This document shows positions 45,890 through 53,235 of a stretch of DNA of 64,000 nucleotides, piece after piece. The first letter of the stretch is position 1, and each line of letters starts with the position of its first letter. The position numbers and the translations under genes were made by a program. Below the pieces are notes generated by a model. It did no database searches, was not told where the DNA came from, and saw only the letters and a program-made list of their open reading frames with translations. The stretch lies in NCBI RefSeq assembly GCF_001854125.1, contig NZ_CP017715.1:3782001-3846000 (forward strand), in the 5' to 3' direction. Source of the stretch: Marinobacter salinus (GTDB lineage: Bacteria > Pseudomonadota > Gammaproteobacteria > Pseudomonadales > Oleiphilaceae).

Positions 45890-47422
45890 ATGCCGCAACG
45901 CTACATCAAGAAGATTCTCGATGCGCGCGTCTATGACGTGGCCATCGAAACGCCGCTCACTGAAGCCCGCAGTCTTTCAAAGCGCTTTGGCAACAATATT
46001 TTGCTTAAGCGTGAAGACCTTCAGCCGGTGTTTTCCTTCAAGATTCGTGGTGCGTATAACCGGATAGCCCAGTTGTCCGAAGAGCAGAAAGCCAAGGGCG
46101 TAATTTGTGCTTCTGCCGGCAATCACGCCCAGGGTGTGGCGCTGGCGGCCAAGAATCTGGGCATCAAGGCGATCATTGTGATGCCCCAGACCACTCCGGA
46201 GATCAAGGTGCGTTCGGTGCGGGACCACGGTGCCAAGGTGGTGCTCAAGGGAGATGCCTTCGACCAGGCGGCTGATCACGCACAGGAGCTCCTTGAGAAA
46301 CACGGCTATACCTACATTCCACCCTATGACGACCCGGACGTGATCGCGGGCCAGGGTACGGTGGCCATGGAATTGATGTGGCAGTTCAGCAAGCCCATCC
46401 ATGCCGTATTCATCTGTGTGGGCGGGGGTGGCTTGATTGCCGGAATGGCGGCCTACATCAAATATCTGCGGCCTGAAATCAAAGTTATTGGCGTGGAGCC
46501 CGAGGATTCCAACTGTTTGCAGGCTGCCTTGAAGGCCGGCAAGCGCGTGGTGCTGGATGAGGTCGGAATTTTCGCTGATGGTGTGGCAGTCAAGCAGGTT
46601 GGCAAGTACCCCTGGGAGATCTGCAAGGACCACGTGGATGAGGTAATCACCGTATCCACCGACGAAATCTGTGCGGCGATCAAGGATATCTTCGAAGACA
46701 CCCGGTCCATCGCGGAACCGGCGGGCGCTTTGGGTGTTGCCGGGATCAAGAAGTATGTTGAGCGGGAAAAAATTGAGAACGAAAACCTGGTGGCGACACT
46801 CAGTGGCGCCAACATGAACTTCGATCGCCTGCGTTATATTTCCGAGCGCACGGAGGTCGGTGAAAAACGGGAAGCGATTCTGGCGGTGACTATCCCCGAA
46901 AAACCGGGCGCGTTTAAGGCATTTATCAACGCCCTGCACAAACGCAGCATCACCGAGTTCAACTATCGTTATGCCGATGCCAGTCAGGCCACCATTTTCG
47001 TGGGTATACAGATTCAGGCTGGCGGCCTGGGCCGGGATGAGTTGGTGCAGGATCTGCGGGAAAATGGTTACTCGGTGGTTGATCTGACCGATAGCGATGT
47101 GGCGAAACAGCATATTCGCCACATGGTGGGTGGCCATGCACCGAGTATTACCAATGAAAAGGTATTTCAGTTCGAGTTTCCGGAGCGCCCGGGTGCATTG
47201 CTGAAATTCCTGATGTCCCTCGGCACACGCTGGAACATTTCGATGTTCCACTACCGCAATCATGGTGCTGCCTATAGCCGGGTATTGCTGGGCGCACAGG
47301 TGAATGACGATGAAGTGAAGGACTTCGAGCAGATGCTCGACAAGGTAGGCTTCCGGTATGAGAACATGACGGATAATGAGGCCTACCAGCTGTTTCTGGG
47401 CTCTGGAAACAACCCGGCATAG
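45890..47422 (+). CDS. ilvA: Threonine deaminase, biosynthetic
   Basis: 510 residues from ATG 45890 (MPQRYIKKILDARVYDVAIE); the open frame upstream is not family-like. PLP enzyme turning threonine into 2-oxobutanoate, first step of isoleucine synthesis. The PLP lysine is in FSFKIRGAYNRI; the glycine loop is FICVGGGGLIAGMA. Two C-terminal ACT-like regulatory domains (EAILAVTIPEKPGAFKAF and VFQFEFPERPGALLKFL) confer feedback control by isoleucine. Ends at a strong palindromic terminator. Confidence 0.96.
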   Translation: MPQRYIKKILDARVYDVAIETPLTEARSLSKRFGNNILLKREDLQPVFSFKIRGAYNRIAQLSEEQKAKGVICASAGNHAQGVALAAKNLGIKAIIVMPQTTPEIKVRSVRDHGAKVVLKGDAFDQAADHAQELLEKHGYTYIPPYDDPDVIAGQGTVAMELMWQFSKPIHAVFICVGGGGLIAGMAAYIKYLRPEIKVIGVEPEDSNCLQAALKAGKRVVLDEVGIFADGVAVKQVGKYPWEICKDHVDEVITVSTDEICAAIKDIFEDTRSIAEPAGALGVAGIKKYVEREKIENENLVATLSGANMNFDRLRYISERTEVGEKREAILAVTIPEKPGAFKAFINALHKRSITEFNYRYADASQATIFVGIQIQAGGLGRDELVQDLRENGYSVVDLTDSDVAKQHIRHMVGGHAPSITNEKVFQFEFPERPGALLKFLMSLGTRWNISMFHYRNHGAAYSRVLLGAQVNDDEVKDFEQMLDKVGFRYENMTDNEAYQLFLGSGNNPA

Positions 47423-47426
47423 GCTT

Positions 47427-47464
47427 GCCCGGAATCGGGGCCGCGGCCCCGATTCCGGGCTTTT
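47427..47464 (+). terminator. 34-base perfect palindrome terminator after ilvA
   Basis: GCCCGGAATCGGGGCCG followed at once by its complement (47427-47460), then TTTT. The centre CCGCGG leaves almost no loop. Confidence 0.82.
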
Positions 47465-47603
47465 GAAAATATTACTGAATTGTAACCTGTCAAAAATTGT
47501 AAAATTGAAGATGCATGTTAGTCTTTCGTCTAATTCTGGAAAACAAGAATAGCTCTCTGATTTTCCGCTAATTTAACATTCGCATTTGAAGGAACCGAGG
47601 TCC

Positions 47604-47768
47604 ATGGGTGGCAAGCCGGACATCATCAAAGCCATAGTACTGATTTTTGCTGTTGGCCTTGTTATTACCGGGTTTAGTTCCATTCATGCATCTGAAGACA
47701 AGCCGCGGGTTCAGGATAATGTCACGATTGGCTCGATTCAGGCGGGCAACGATCGTTTAAACCGGTAA
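47604..47768 (+). CDS. Small exported or membrane-anchored peptide (54 aa)
   Basis: 54 residues from ATG 47604, with GAGG just upstream. A hydrophobic helix (KAIVLIFAVGLVITGFSS) with two lysines before it and SSIHA-SED after it reads as a signal peptide or anchor, leaving a short polar tail. The 140 bases before it are AT-rich and separated from ilvA by a terminator, so it has its own promoter. Its end overlaps the convergent cyclo-ligase by 31 bases. Not recognised; I count it as probable because start, signal and promoter region agree. Confidence 0.5.
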   Translation: MGGKPDIIKAIVLIFAVGLVITGFSSIHASEDKPRVQDNVTIGSIQAGNDRLNR

Positions 47769-48385
47769 TACCCTCTGTCTGTAACCACGCTGTGCAAAGG
47801 CACGTCCCAGGGTTCAGTCGGTAAGGCTTCCACCCTCTGGAAGTCATGAGCCAAGCCAATCAGTTTTGGTGCCAGTCGTGGTCTTAGTCGGCTGAACGCA
47901 AAAGTTCGGTCATAGAAACCTCCTCCCATGCCCAGGCGCCCGCCACTCTCATCGAACCCAACCAGTGGAAACAGCACTGCGTCCAGGGCCCAGGCCGGCC
48001 GCTTTATGCCCTTGCTGAACGGTGGCTCAGGTATGCCAAAACGATTGGCGATCAGTTCAACACCGTCAAAATAGGGGCTGAACACCAGTTTGCCCTGATA
48101 AATCGGGTGCAGTACTGGCAGATAGAAATGAATGCCTTTGCGCTGGGCGATGTCCAGGTACAGATGGGGATCAATCTCACCGTCGTTGGGCAAATAGATG
48201 GCAATGTGACGCGCGCGGTGCAGGTCCGGATTTTTCAACAGATTCAGGGCGAGATACTCGGAAGCCTGCTGTTGTTGCTCGAACGACAATGCTCGACGTT
48301 GCTGGCGTAGCTCCTTTCGCAGCTGGCTGCGTGAGAGGTTGTCCGGGTGGGACTCAAAGGGTTGGGGGTCGATAAACTGGCTCAA
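47738..48385 (-). CDS. 5-formyltetrahydrofolate cyclo-ligase
   Basis: 215 residues from a TTG at 48385. The frame is open to 48433, but that stretch is the 3' arm of 6S RNA; GGGAAG at the base of the 6S stem lies ten bases before the TTG. The enzyme makes 5,10-methenyl-THF from 5-formyl-THF. Motifs: SRSQLRKELRQQRRALS, IYLPNDGEIDPHLYL, and PLVGFDESGGRLGMGGGFYDRTF. Same order 6S RNA - cyclo-ligase as ssrS-ygfA in E. coli. Confidence 0.9.
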   Translation of the reverse strand: MSQFIDPQPFESHPDNLSRSQLRKELRQQRRALSFEQQQQASEYLALNLLKNPDLHRARHIAIYLPNDGEIDPHLYLDIAQRKGIHFYLPVLHPIYQGKLVFSPYFDGVELIANRFGIPEPPFSKGIKRPAWALDAVLFPLVGFDESGGRLGMGGGFYDRTFAFSRLRPRLAPKLIGLAHDFQRVEALPTEPWDVPLHSVVTDRGYYRFKRSLPA

Positions 48386-48389
48386 AAGA

Positions 48390-48567
48390 AAGCTTCCCGG
48401 GCTGCCGTTATCGGATGTGGCCCTTGAACCCAAAGTTCAAGGTCGGTGGCCGCTGTGACATATTAGGCTTTCCCCTGTCGGGGACGTGCTCACAATGCCC
48501 TGTAGTAGCCACCTGGGTAGTGCGCATCGGCTCGAGGACGAATCCGACCAGCGAACAGCCCAGGAAG
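48390..48567 (-). ncRNA. ssrS: 6S RNA
   Basis: About 178 bases. The 5' arm CTTCCTGGGCTG pairs with the 3' arm CAGCCCGGGAAG to close the long stem. Conserved 6S segments follow in order: GAGCCGAT, GTGAGCACGT, GAAAGCCT-like AAAGCCTAAT, and CCTTGAAC-TTTG-GGTTCAAGG near the 3' end. 6S RNA mimics an open promoter and binds the sigma-70 RNA polymerase in stationary phase. A TATAAT box lies seven bases upstream. Located between zapA and the cyclo-ligase, as in E. coli and Pseudomonas. Ends are estimated to within a few bases. Confidence 0.92.
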
Positions 48568-48574
48568 TTGATCC

Positions 48575-48580
48575 ATTATA
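48575..48580 (-). promoter_or_regulatory. -10 box of 6S RNA
   Basis: TATAAT on the minus strand, placed so that transcription starts at or near 48567, the first base of the terminal stem. Confidence 0.75.
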
Positions 48581-48643
48581 CGGGTACAGCCCGGGCCGAA
48601 TGCAATAGCTGTTTCGGAAACTCTTTTAATCATCCGCAGAACC

Positions 48644-48940
48644 TCAGTGCCCCGATGAGTCGCTGAGCGCGGTATCCAGTTTGTCACCCATGGCCTTGAG
48701 AATTGTGCTGGTGGTATCAGACATGGTGTCTTGTTCCAGCAGCTCGTGAGTAATGTTCAGGGCTGCCATAACCGCGATACGTTCCGTGCCGAATACTTTG
48801 CCGCTGGCGCGGATTTCCCGCATCTTGCTGTCCAGATGCCGGGCGGAGCGAAGCAGGGCTTCGCGCTCCTCTTCGGGGCACGCAACCAGATATTCCTTGT
48901 CGAGAATTTTCACCTCAACGGTGGTGGGTTGCTGTGACAT
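48644..48940 (-). CDS. zapA: Cell division protein ZapA
   Basis: 98 residues. ZapA binds FtsZ and bundles its filaments at mid-cell. Motifs: VEVKILDKEYLVACPEEEREAL at the N-terminus (the globular head), GTERIAVMAALNITHELL, then a C-terminal coiled coil. Its start overlaps the stop of the upstream small coiled-coil gene. 6S RNA follows. Confidence 0.93.
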   Translation of the reverse strand: MSQQPTTVEVKILDKEYLVACPEEEREALLRSARHLDSKMREIRASGKVFGTERIAVMAALNITHELLEQDTMSDTTSTILKAMGDKLDTALSDSSGH

Positions 48941-49146
48941 CAGTGGTGCTCCAGCGCCCGCAGGCGGCCAATCATGGCTTCAATCTTGTTTTTGGCAAGA
49001 TCATTCTTGTGCATTAGCTGGGCCCGTTCCCGGTTCCAGTCATCTTGCAGTTCCCGCAGCGTGGCGTTGTCACGCTCGAGTTTCTGGCAGTGCTCGATCA
49101 GCTTATCCAGCTTGTCCGCTAATGCCTGTAGTTCGGACTGTTCCAT
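48940..49146 (-). CDS. TIGR02449-type coiled-coil protein (ZapB-like)
   Basis: 68 residues, one long coiled coil (ELQALADKLDKLIEHCQKLE onward). Proteins of this length and pattern are encoded just before zapA in many gammaproteobacteria and are thought to act with ZapA at the division ring. ATG 49146 follows a GTG at 49149; either could be used. Coupled to zapA. Confidence 0.85.
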   Translation of the reverse strand: MEQSELQALADKLDKLIEHCQKLERDNATLRELQDDWNRERAQLMHKNDLAKNKIEAMIGRLRALEHH

Positions 49147-49248
49147 CACGGGCCCAACGTCGGTTGTTGTGAATGCAAGTAACTATAAGTGTGGACGCTA
49201 AGTCGGTCAATTTACAGGGTTGTCATTGCAACACTTGCGTGATGCAGG

Positions 49249-50523
49249 TCACTGATCAGCGGCCTCCCCGAGCCCGAGCTTTCTACTCTGGCGCCAACCG
49301 CTGAACGCCGGTATCAGGGCTACCACAAAAGACGCCAGAGGCACTGCGGCCAGAAGCCCCCATTCGGTAACCGTCAGCGGTCTAAGGGAGATCTGTAATC
49401 CGAAGCTGGTTAACAGCCAGGAGCTTGCCAGCGACAGGCAGGCCGCCCCGATGGCGATGGCCAGCAGGCAGGCGATCAGGGCAAGGGAAACGCATTCCAG
49501 TATGTACAGAGAGGCAATCAGCGCGGGCGAAGCGCCAGTTGCCCGAAGTACGGTAATCTCGTGAGCCCGCTGGGCCTGAAGAGTAAGTAAAACCGCGATA
49601 AGTCCGATCAGGCTGGTAACCACGACAAAGCCGGTAATGCCTAGCAGAGCCCTCTCGAACTGCCCCATCAGGCGCCAGAGTTCGCTCAGCGAGACCCCGG
49701 GAAGGATGGCAGACAGTGGTTCGTCGGCAAACTGGTTGATCTCCCGCTGCACACGGAAGGTCAGGACCTTCCGTTCAATGCCAACAAAGGCGGCGGTGAT
49801 TGCCTCGGGAGTGAAGTCTCTCCCCTGGGCCTTTTCCGGTGTCAGGGTACGACCGGGTATGGCTACACCGGACTCCCAGCCTACATGCATCGCCTCCATG
49901 CCATTCAGTCCGATATAAACCGCCTGGTCCACCGGTGTACCCGTTGGCTCCATAATGCCGGTCACGGTAAACGGGGTGTCTTTATGGTTGGAAAAGCTGG
50001 TCCGGCCGCCACCGTGGGACAGTACTAATTTTTCGCCTGTCTGGTGTCCGAGGTCTCTGGCGACGCCGGCCCCGAGCACAACCTCAAAAACACCTGAAAA
50101 CCAGTCTCCCTCCGCCAGCGCCAGCGGTAGGTCACGGCCGTAACGGAAATGCTTCAGGAAGTTCTCGTCGGTGGCCACGACCCGGTAACCCCGGTAGCTG
50201 TCTCCCAGAGAGATGGGGATTAGCCAGTCCAGACGGCTGTCATTTTTGAGAGCCTGGTAGGTGGGCCAGCGAATATTGTTGGTGGCATCGCCGATATGGA
50301 ACACCGTGTATAGCAGCAAATTCAGCTGGCCGCTGCGGGCGCCCACGATCAGATCCGTGCCGCTGATGGTGCTGGTGAAAGACTGCTTGACCTCCGTGCG
50401 CAGGTACTGGATGCCGAGGAGCAGCGAAACGCTCAGGGTCAGAGTCAGGCACACCAGGGCCAGAACCTTTTTCCGGTGCCAGAGGCTGGCCAGAGCCAGT
50501 GATACAGCAAGGCGTGCTCTCAC
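49249..50523 (-). CDS. ABC transporter permease, FtsX/MacB-like (zinc locus)
   Basis: 424 residues. N-terminal helix (about 17-38), a large periplasmic domain (40-265), then three helices (about 270-300, 325-350, 375-400) in an FtsX fold (RAHEITVLRATGASPALIASLYI). Overlaps the ATPase gene by four bases, so the two form one transporter. With a ZrgA-type protein and a DUF3299 protein nearby, the set matches the Zrg zinc-acquisition genes of Vibrio; MacB-type proteins usually work in mechanotransmission rather than import. Confidence 0.85.
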   Translation of the reverse strand: MRARLAVSLALASLWHRKKVLALVCLTLTLSVSLLLGIQYLRTEVKQSFTSTISGTDLIVGARSGQLNLLLYTVFHIGDATNNIRWPTYQALKNDSRLDWLIPISLGDSYRGYRVVATDENFLKHFRYGRDLPLALAEGDWFSGVFEVVLGAGVARDLGHQTGEKLVLSHGGGRTSFSNHKDTPFTVTGIMEPTGTPVDQAVYIGLNGMEAMHVGWESGVAIPGRTLTPEKAQGRDFTPEAITAAFVGIERKVLTFRVQREINQFADEPLSAILPGVSLSELWRLMGQFERALLGITGFVVVTSLIGLIAVLLTLQAQRAHEITVLRATGASPALIASLYILECVSLALIACLLAIAIGAACLSLASSWLLTSFGLQISLRPLTVTEWGLLAAVPLASFVVALIPAFSGWRQSRKLGLGEAADQ

Positions 50524-51236
50524 TTGTGGGTACCCCGCAGGTCCAGTTGGTGATGGAAATGGTGGGCAAGGGATCGGTCGTGGCTGACGAACAGTACCGA
50601 GGTCGTGTGCCTATGGGCGAGGCTCAGCAGCAGCTCCAGAAACCGGTCCCGGTTGTCGGTATCCAGGGCCGAGGTAGGCTCATCCGCCAGAATCAGGCCG
50701 GGTGCGCCGATCAGTGCCCGCGCCGCGGCGATTCGTTGCTGTTGACCAATGCTCAGTTTGGTGACCTTGCGCTGCCAGTGGTCTTCGGGAATGGCAAGGG
50801 CTCGGAGCAGGCCCTTCGCTTCGTCCGCCGGGGTGAGTTCGGTACTCTCGCGACGATGTGTGGACAGGCGGCAGGGCAGGGTGACGTTGGCGAGGGTGGT
50901 CAGATAGGGCACCAGGTTGAACTGCTGGAAAATAACGCCGATATGATCAGCCCGGAACTGATCCCGGGCGCCGGCTCGGAGTTGGTAGAGGTCGGTACCA
51001 AGTATGCGGACAGAGCCGGCTCCCGGACGCAGCATGCCGGCGAGGAGGCTCAGTAATGTGCTCTTGCCGCTGCCACTCGGGCCATGGAGGAAAAGGTGTT
51101 CTCCCCGATTCAGGCTGAAATCCGGAAAATTTAATGCCTCCTGCTCCGGACGCCAGGAGAAGCCAAGGCCGTGCACTTCAATGGCGGTTTCGGGGCCGGG
51201 GGAACTGACACTGTATGAGTCTGTCTTGCTGGTCAT
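50520..51236 (-). CDS. ABC transporter ATP-binding protein, LolD/MacB-like (zinc locus)
   Basis: 238 residues from ATG 51236 (MTSKTDS); an open frame extends to 51329 into the divergent promoter region and the true start is uncertain. Walker A GPSGSGKST, Q-loop FQQFNLVPYL, Walker B LILADEP and H-loop FVSHDR are intact. The signature reads LSIGQQQR instead of LSGGQQQR. Divergent from the DUF3299 gene by 68 bases. Confidence 0.88.
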   Translation of the reverse strand: MTSKTDSYSVSSPGPETAIEVHGLGFSWRPEQEALNFPDFSLNRGEHLFLHGPSGSGKSTLLSLLAGMLRPGAGSVRILGTDLYQLRAGARDQFRADHIGVIFQQFNLVPYLTTLANVTLPCRLSTHRRESTELTPADEAKGLLRALAIPEDHWQRKVTKLSIGQQQRIAAARALIGAPGLILADEPTSALDTDNRDRFLELLLSLAHRHTTSVLFVSHDRSLAHHFHHQLDLRGTHK

Positions 51237-51304
51237 GTTGGTTGCTGTCTGCCCGGTGTATGATGGCGTTTTTCCGGAATCCGATCCCAGGAGTGTTTGA
51301 TCCG

Positions 51305-51826
51305 ATGACTCTTTCCCCTGCATGGACACGCTTGTCTCTGCCTTTGTTTACAGTGATCGTTATTGTGCTCCTGCTCCCCGCGACGGGGCGGGCAGAAACC
51401 TGGGAGATTGACTGGCTGGAGTTGATGCCGGCCGAGGATCTCGCTCTGTTGGAGAATATGCCAGAGATTGAGCATGACGGCGATGGTGCGCCCCTGTTAC
51501 CGGACGAGATCATGACCGGTCGGGTTGTGCCGGAAATGGGCGACGTCGAAGGGCGGATTCCCGGCTTTGTGGTGCCGCTGAAAACTACTCAGGACATGCG
51601 CATTCTGGAGTTCTTCCTGGTGCCCTACTATGGCGCCTGTATTCATGTGCCTCCACCACCCCCAAATCAGATTATTCACGTCAAGTTCAAAGAGGGCTTT
51701 ACCCTGGAAGCTCTTTACGATCCGGTCTGGATTGAGGGCAAACTGGTGATTGAGCGTACCGAGAATGACCTTGGCGCTTCCTCCTACTCCATGGTCGCCA
51801 CGGGGGTTGAACCCTACGAGGAGTGA
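51305..51826 (+). CDS. DUF3299 family exported protein
   Basis: 173 residues from ATG 51305, after GGAG. Signal peptide (LFTVIVIVLLLPATGRA). The core matches DUF3299: GRIPGFVVPLKTTQDMRILEFFLVPYYGACIHVPPPPPNQ with a single conserved Cys and His that could bind a metal. Function unknown; it accompanies ZrgA-type zinc genes. It is divergent from the ABC genes and convergent with zrgA. Confidence 0.85.
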   Translation: MTLSPAWTRLSLPLFTVIVIVLLLPATGRAETWEIDWLELMPAEDLALLENMPEIEHDGDGAPLLPDEIMTGRVVPEMGDVEGRIPGFVVPLKTTQDMRILEFFLVPYYGACIHVPPPPPNQIIHVKFKEGFTLEALYDPVWIEGKLVIERTENDLGASSYSMVATGVEPYEE

Positions 51827-51854
51827 CCGCTGAGCGGGCTTGCGGGCAGCCCGA

Positions 51855-52427
51855 TTATTTGGCGGTCAGCGTAAAGTTGCTCTCTCCCTGAGCCAAACGG
51901 ACTGAACCTTGTCCTTCGGACCACACCCATTCCACGCTGAGCTCTTCGAGCTCCGGGAAGCGGGTGGTCAGGGGCGTGGCAAGCTCGTCTGAGTCTTCAA
52001 GCCCCGAACAGGTCAGGGTCTGGGTGACGTCGATATCAGAATGGCTGCCGGGCTGTTCGCCGTGGTCATGCCCATGGTCGTGGTGGTCGCCATTGTCATC
52101 GTCGGGACCTGCGTCCGAGTGCACGTCGGCCTCGTTGAGGCTGCAGCCGGATTCGGGTGTGTTTACCAGGGGCGTGTCTCCGAGCCAGGCAATGGTATCT
52201 TTCACCCGGATTTTCTGTGCTTCAGTGCGGGCTTTGTGCTCGAACCCCAGCAGATTATAGGCGGGGGAAGTGAAAATCAGATCAATCTGGTTGCCACTGA
52301 CAGCAACCTGTAATCCGGCATGACCGTGCTGATGGGCGCCTGGATTGTCACTGGCATATACCATTGCTGGTAAGGCGGTCAGAGCGGCGGCAGCGAAGAT
52401 GTAGGCAGGTAGTTTTTCTGAAGTCAT
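51855..52427 (-). CDS. zrgA: ZrgA (DUF2796) family histidine-rich zinc protein
   Basis: 190 residues. Signal peptide ends near VYA-SDN. Early AHQHGHAGLQVAVSGNQIDL is the family's conserved start; a His/Asp-rich loop (GDHHDHGHDHGEQPGSH) sits at about 112-128. One Cys pair (about 95 and 141) may form a disulfide. ZrgA-type proteins serve zinc uptake in Vibrio. A Zur-like palindrome lies 27 bases before the start, so zinc repression is expected. Confidence 0.87.
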   Translation of the reverse strand: MTSEKLPAYIFAAAALTALPAMVYASDNPGAHQHGHAGLQVAVSGNQIDLIFTSPAYNLLGFEHKARTEAQKIRVKDTIAWLGDTPLVNTPESGCSLNEADVHSDAGPDDDNGDHHDHGHDHGEQPGSHSDIDVTQTLTCSGLEDSDELATPLTTRFPELEELSVEWVWSEGQGSVRLAQGESNFTLTAK

Positions 52428-52453
52428 GGCGTTGTCTCAGGGCAATAAATGAT

Positions 52454-52465
52454 ATGTTATAACAT
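52454..52465. promoter_or_regulatory. Zur-like palindrome upstream of zrgA
   Basis: ATGTTATAACAT, a perfect 12-base palindrome in GATATGTTATAACATTTTG, the core of the gammaproteobacterial Zur box. Located 27 bases upstream of the zrgA ATG, in the divergent gap with ygfB. Confidence 0.72.
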
Positions 52466-52609
52466 TTTGTAAGTTACCTTATTGAAAAGCAACTCCTGTT
52501 ATCCGGTGTAGGAAGGCTCGTGCTTCTCTGGCTCGCCTAAAAAGTGCCTTGAGATCGCCTGAATGCTAGGATAGGAGCTTCATTCAACAACACAGGATTG
52601 TCCTGGTTC

Positions 52610-53209
52610 ATGTCAGAAACCGACACCTCCGGCGCCGCCCGCGCCGCTGAATTTGAGCGTTGGGCCAATGTATTTACCGCTCACAAGGCTTTCAGTCATC
52701 CCTCAGAATTGCATGGTGTCCTATGTGGTCGCCTGTCAGCCGGCTCCCGTATAGAAGAGCCGGAGTGGATGGCGATGGTGTGTGAACACATGGGGCTGCC
52801 CGAAAGCGCCGTCGAGGAATCCGATGACCTGGCGCCGTTTATGAATAAAGCCTATGACCAGAGTCTCGAGCTCTTGAAATCGGCAGACATGAGTTTCCAT
52901 CCTTTACTGCCCGATGACGATTACGCCATTGAGCAGCGTCTTGAGGCCCTGGTGGCCTGGGTACGCGGTTTTCTTGAAGGCATGGCCTTGTCAGCCGGTG
53001 AATCCCTCGGCCAGGCGCCGGAAGAGATTCGCGAGCTGATTGAAGACATGGTGGCCATCAGCCAGCTCTCGGAAGAGGAAGATGCTGATGATGAGAGCGA
53101 ACAACAGCTGCTGGAAATCACCGAATACATCCGGCTGGGGGCTTTGGCCGTGTTCACCGAGTTCAATGCTCCGGAGAAGCCGGCCTCTCAATCACCGACC
53201 CTGCACTGA
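52610..53209 (+). CDS. UPF0149 / YgfB family protein
   Basis: 199 residues from ATG 52610 (MSETDTSG). All-helical UPF0149 fold: HPSELHGVLCGRLSAGS at about 28-44, FHPLLPDDDYAIEQRLEALVAWVRGFLEG at about 93-121, then an acidic stretch. E. coli and Pseudomonas YgfB precede pepP, as here (26 bases). In Pseudomonas aeruginosa it affects beta-lactam resistance through ampDh3; that role here is only an analogy. Confidence 0.9.
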   Translation: MSETDTSGAARAAEFERWANVFTAHKAFSHPSELHGVLCGRLSAGSRIEEPEWMAMVCEHMGLPESAVEESDDLAPFMNKAYDQSLELLKSADMSFHPLLPDDDYAIEQRLEALVAWVRGFLEGMALSAGESLGQAPEEIRELIEDMVAISQLSEEEDADDESEQQLLEITEYIRLGALAVFTEFNAPEKPASQSPTLH

Positions 53210-53235
53210 GCGGGGCGCACACCGCGGGAGAGTTT

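Noticed and set aside
45977-47263. 428-codon minus-strand frame opposite ilvA
   Set aside because: Shadow of ilvA, which has its PLP lysine and ACT domains on the plus strand.
48388-48433. N-terminal extension of the 5-FTHF cyclo-ligase
   Set aside because: These codons are the 3' arm of 6S RNA; the extra residues do not match the family.
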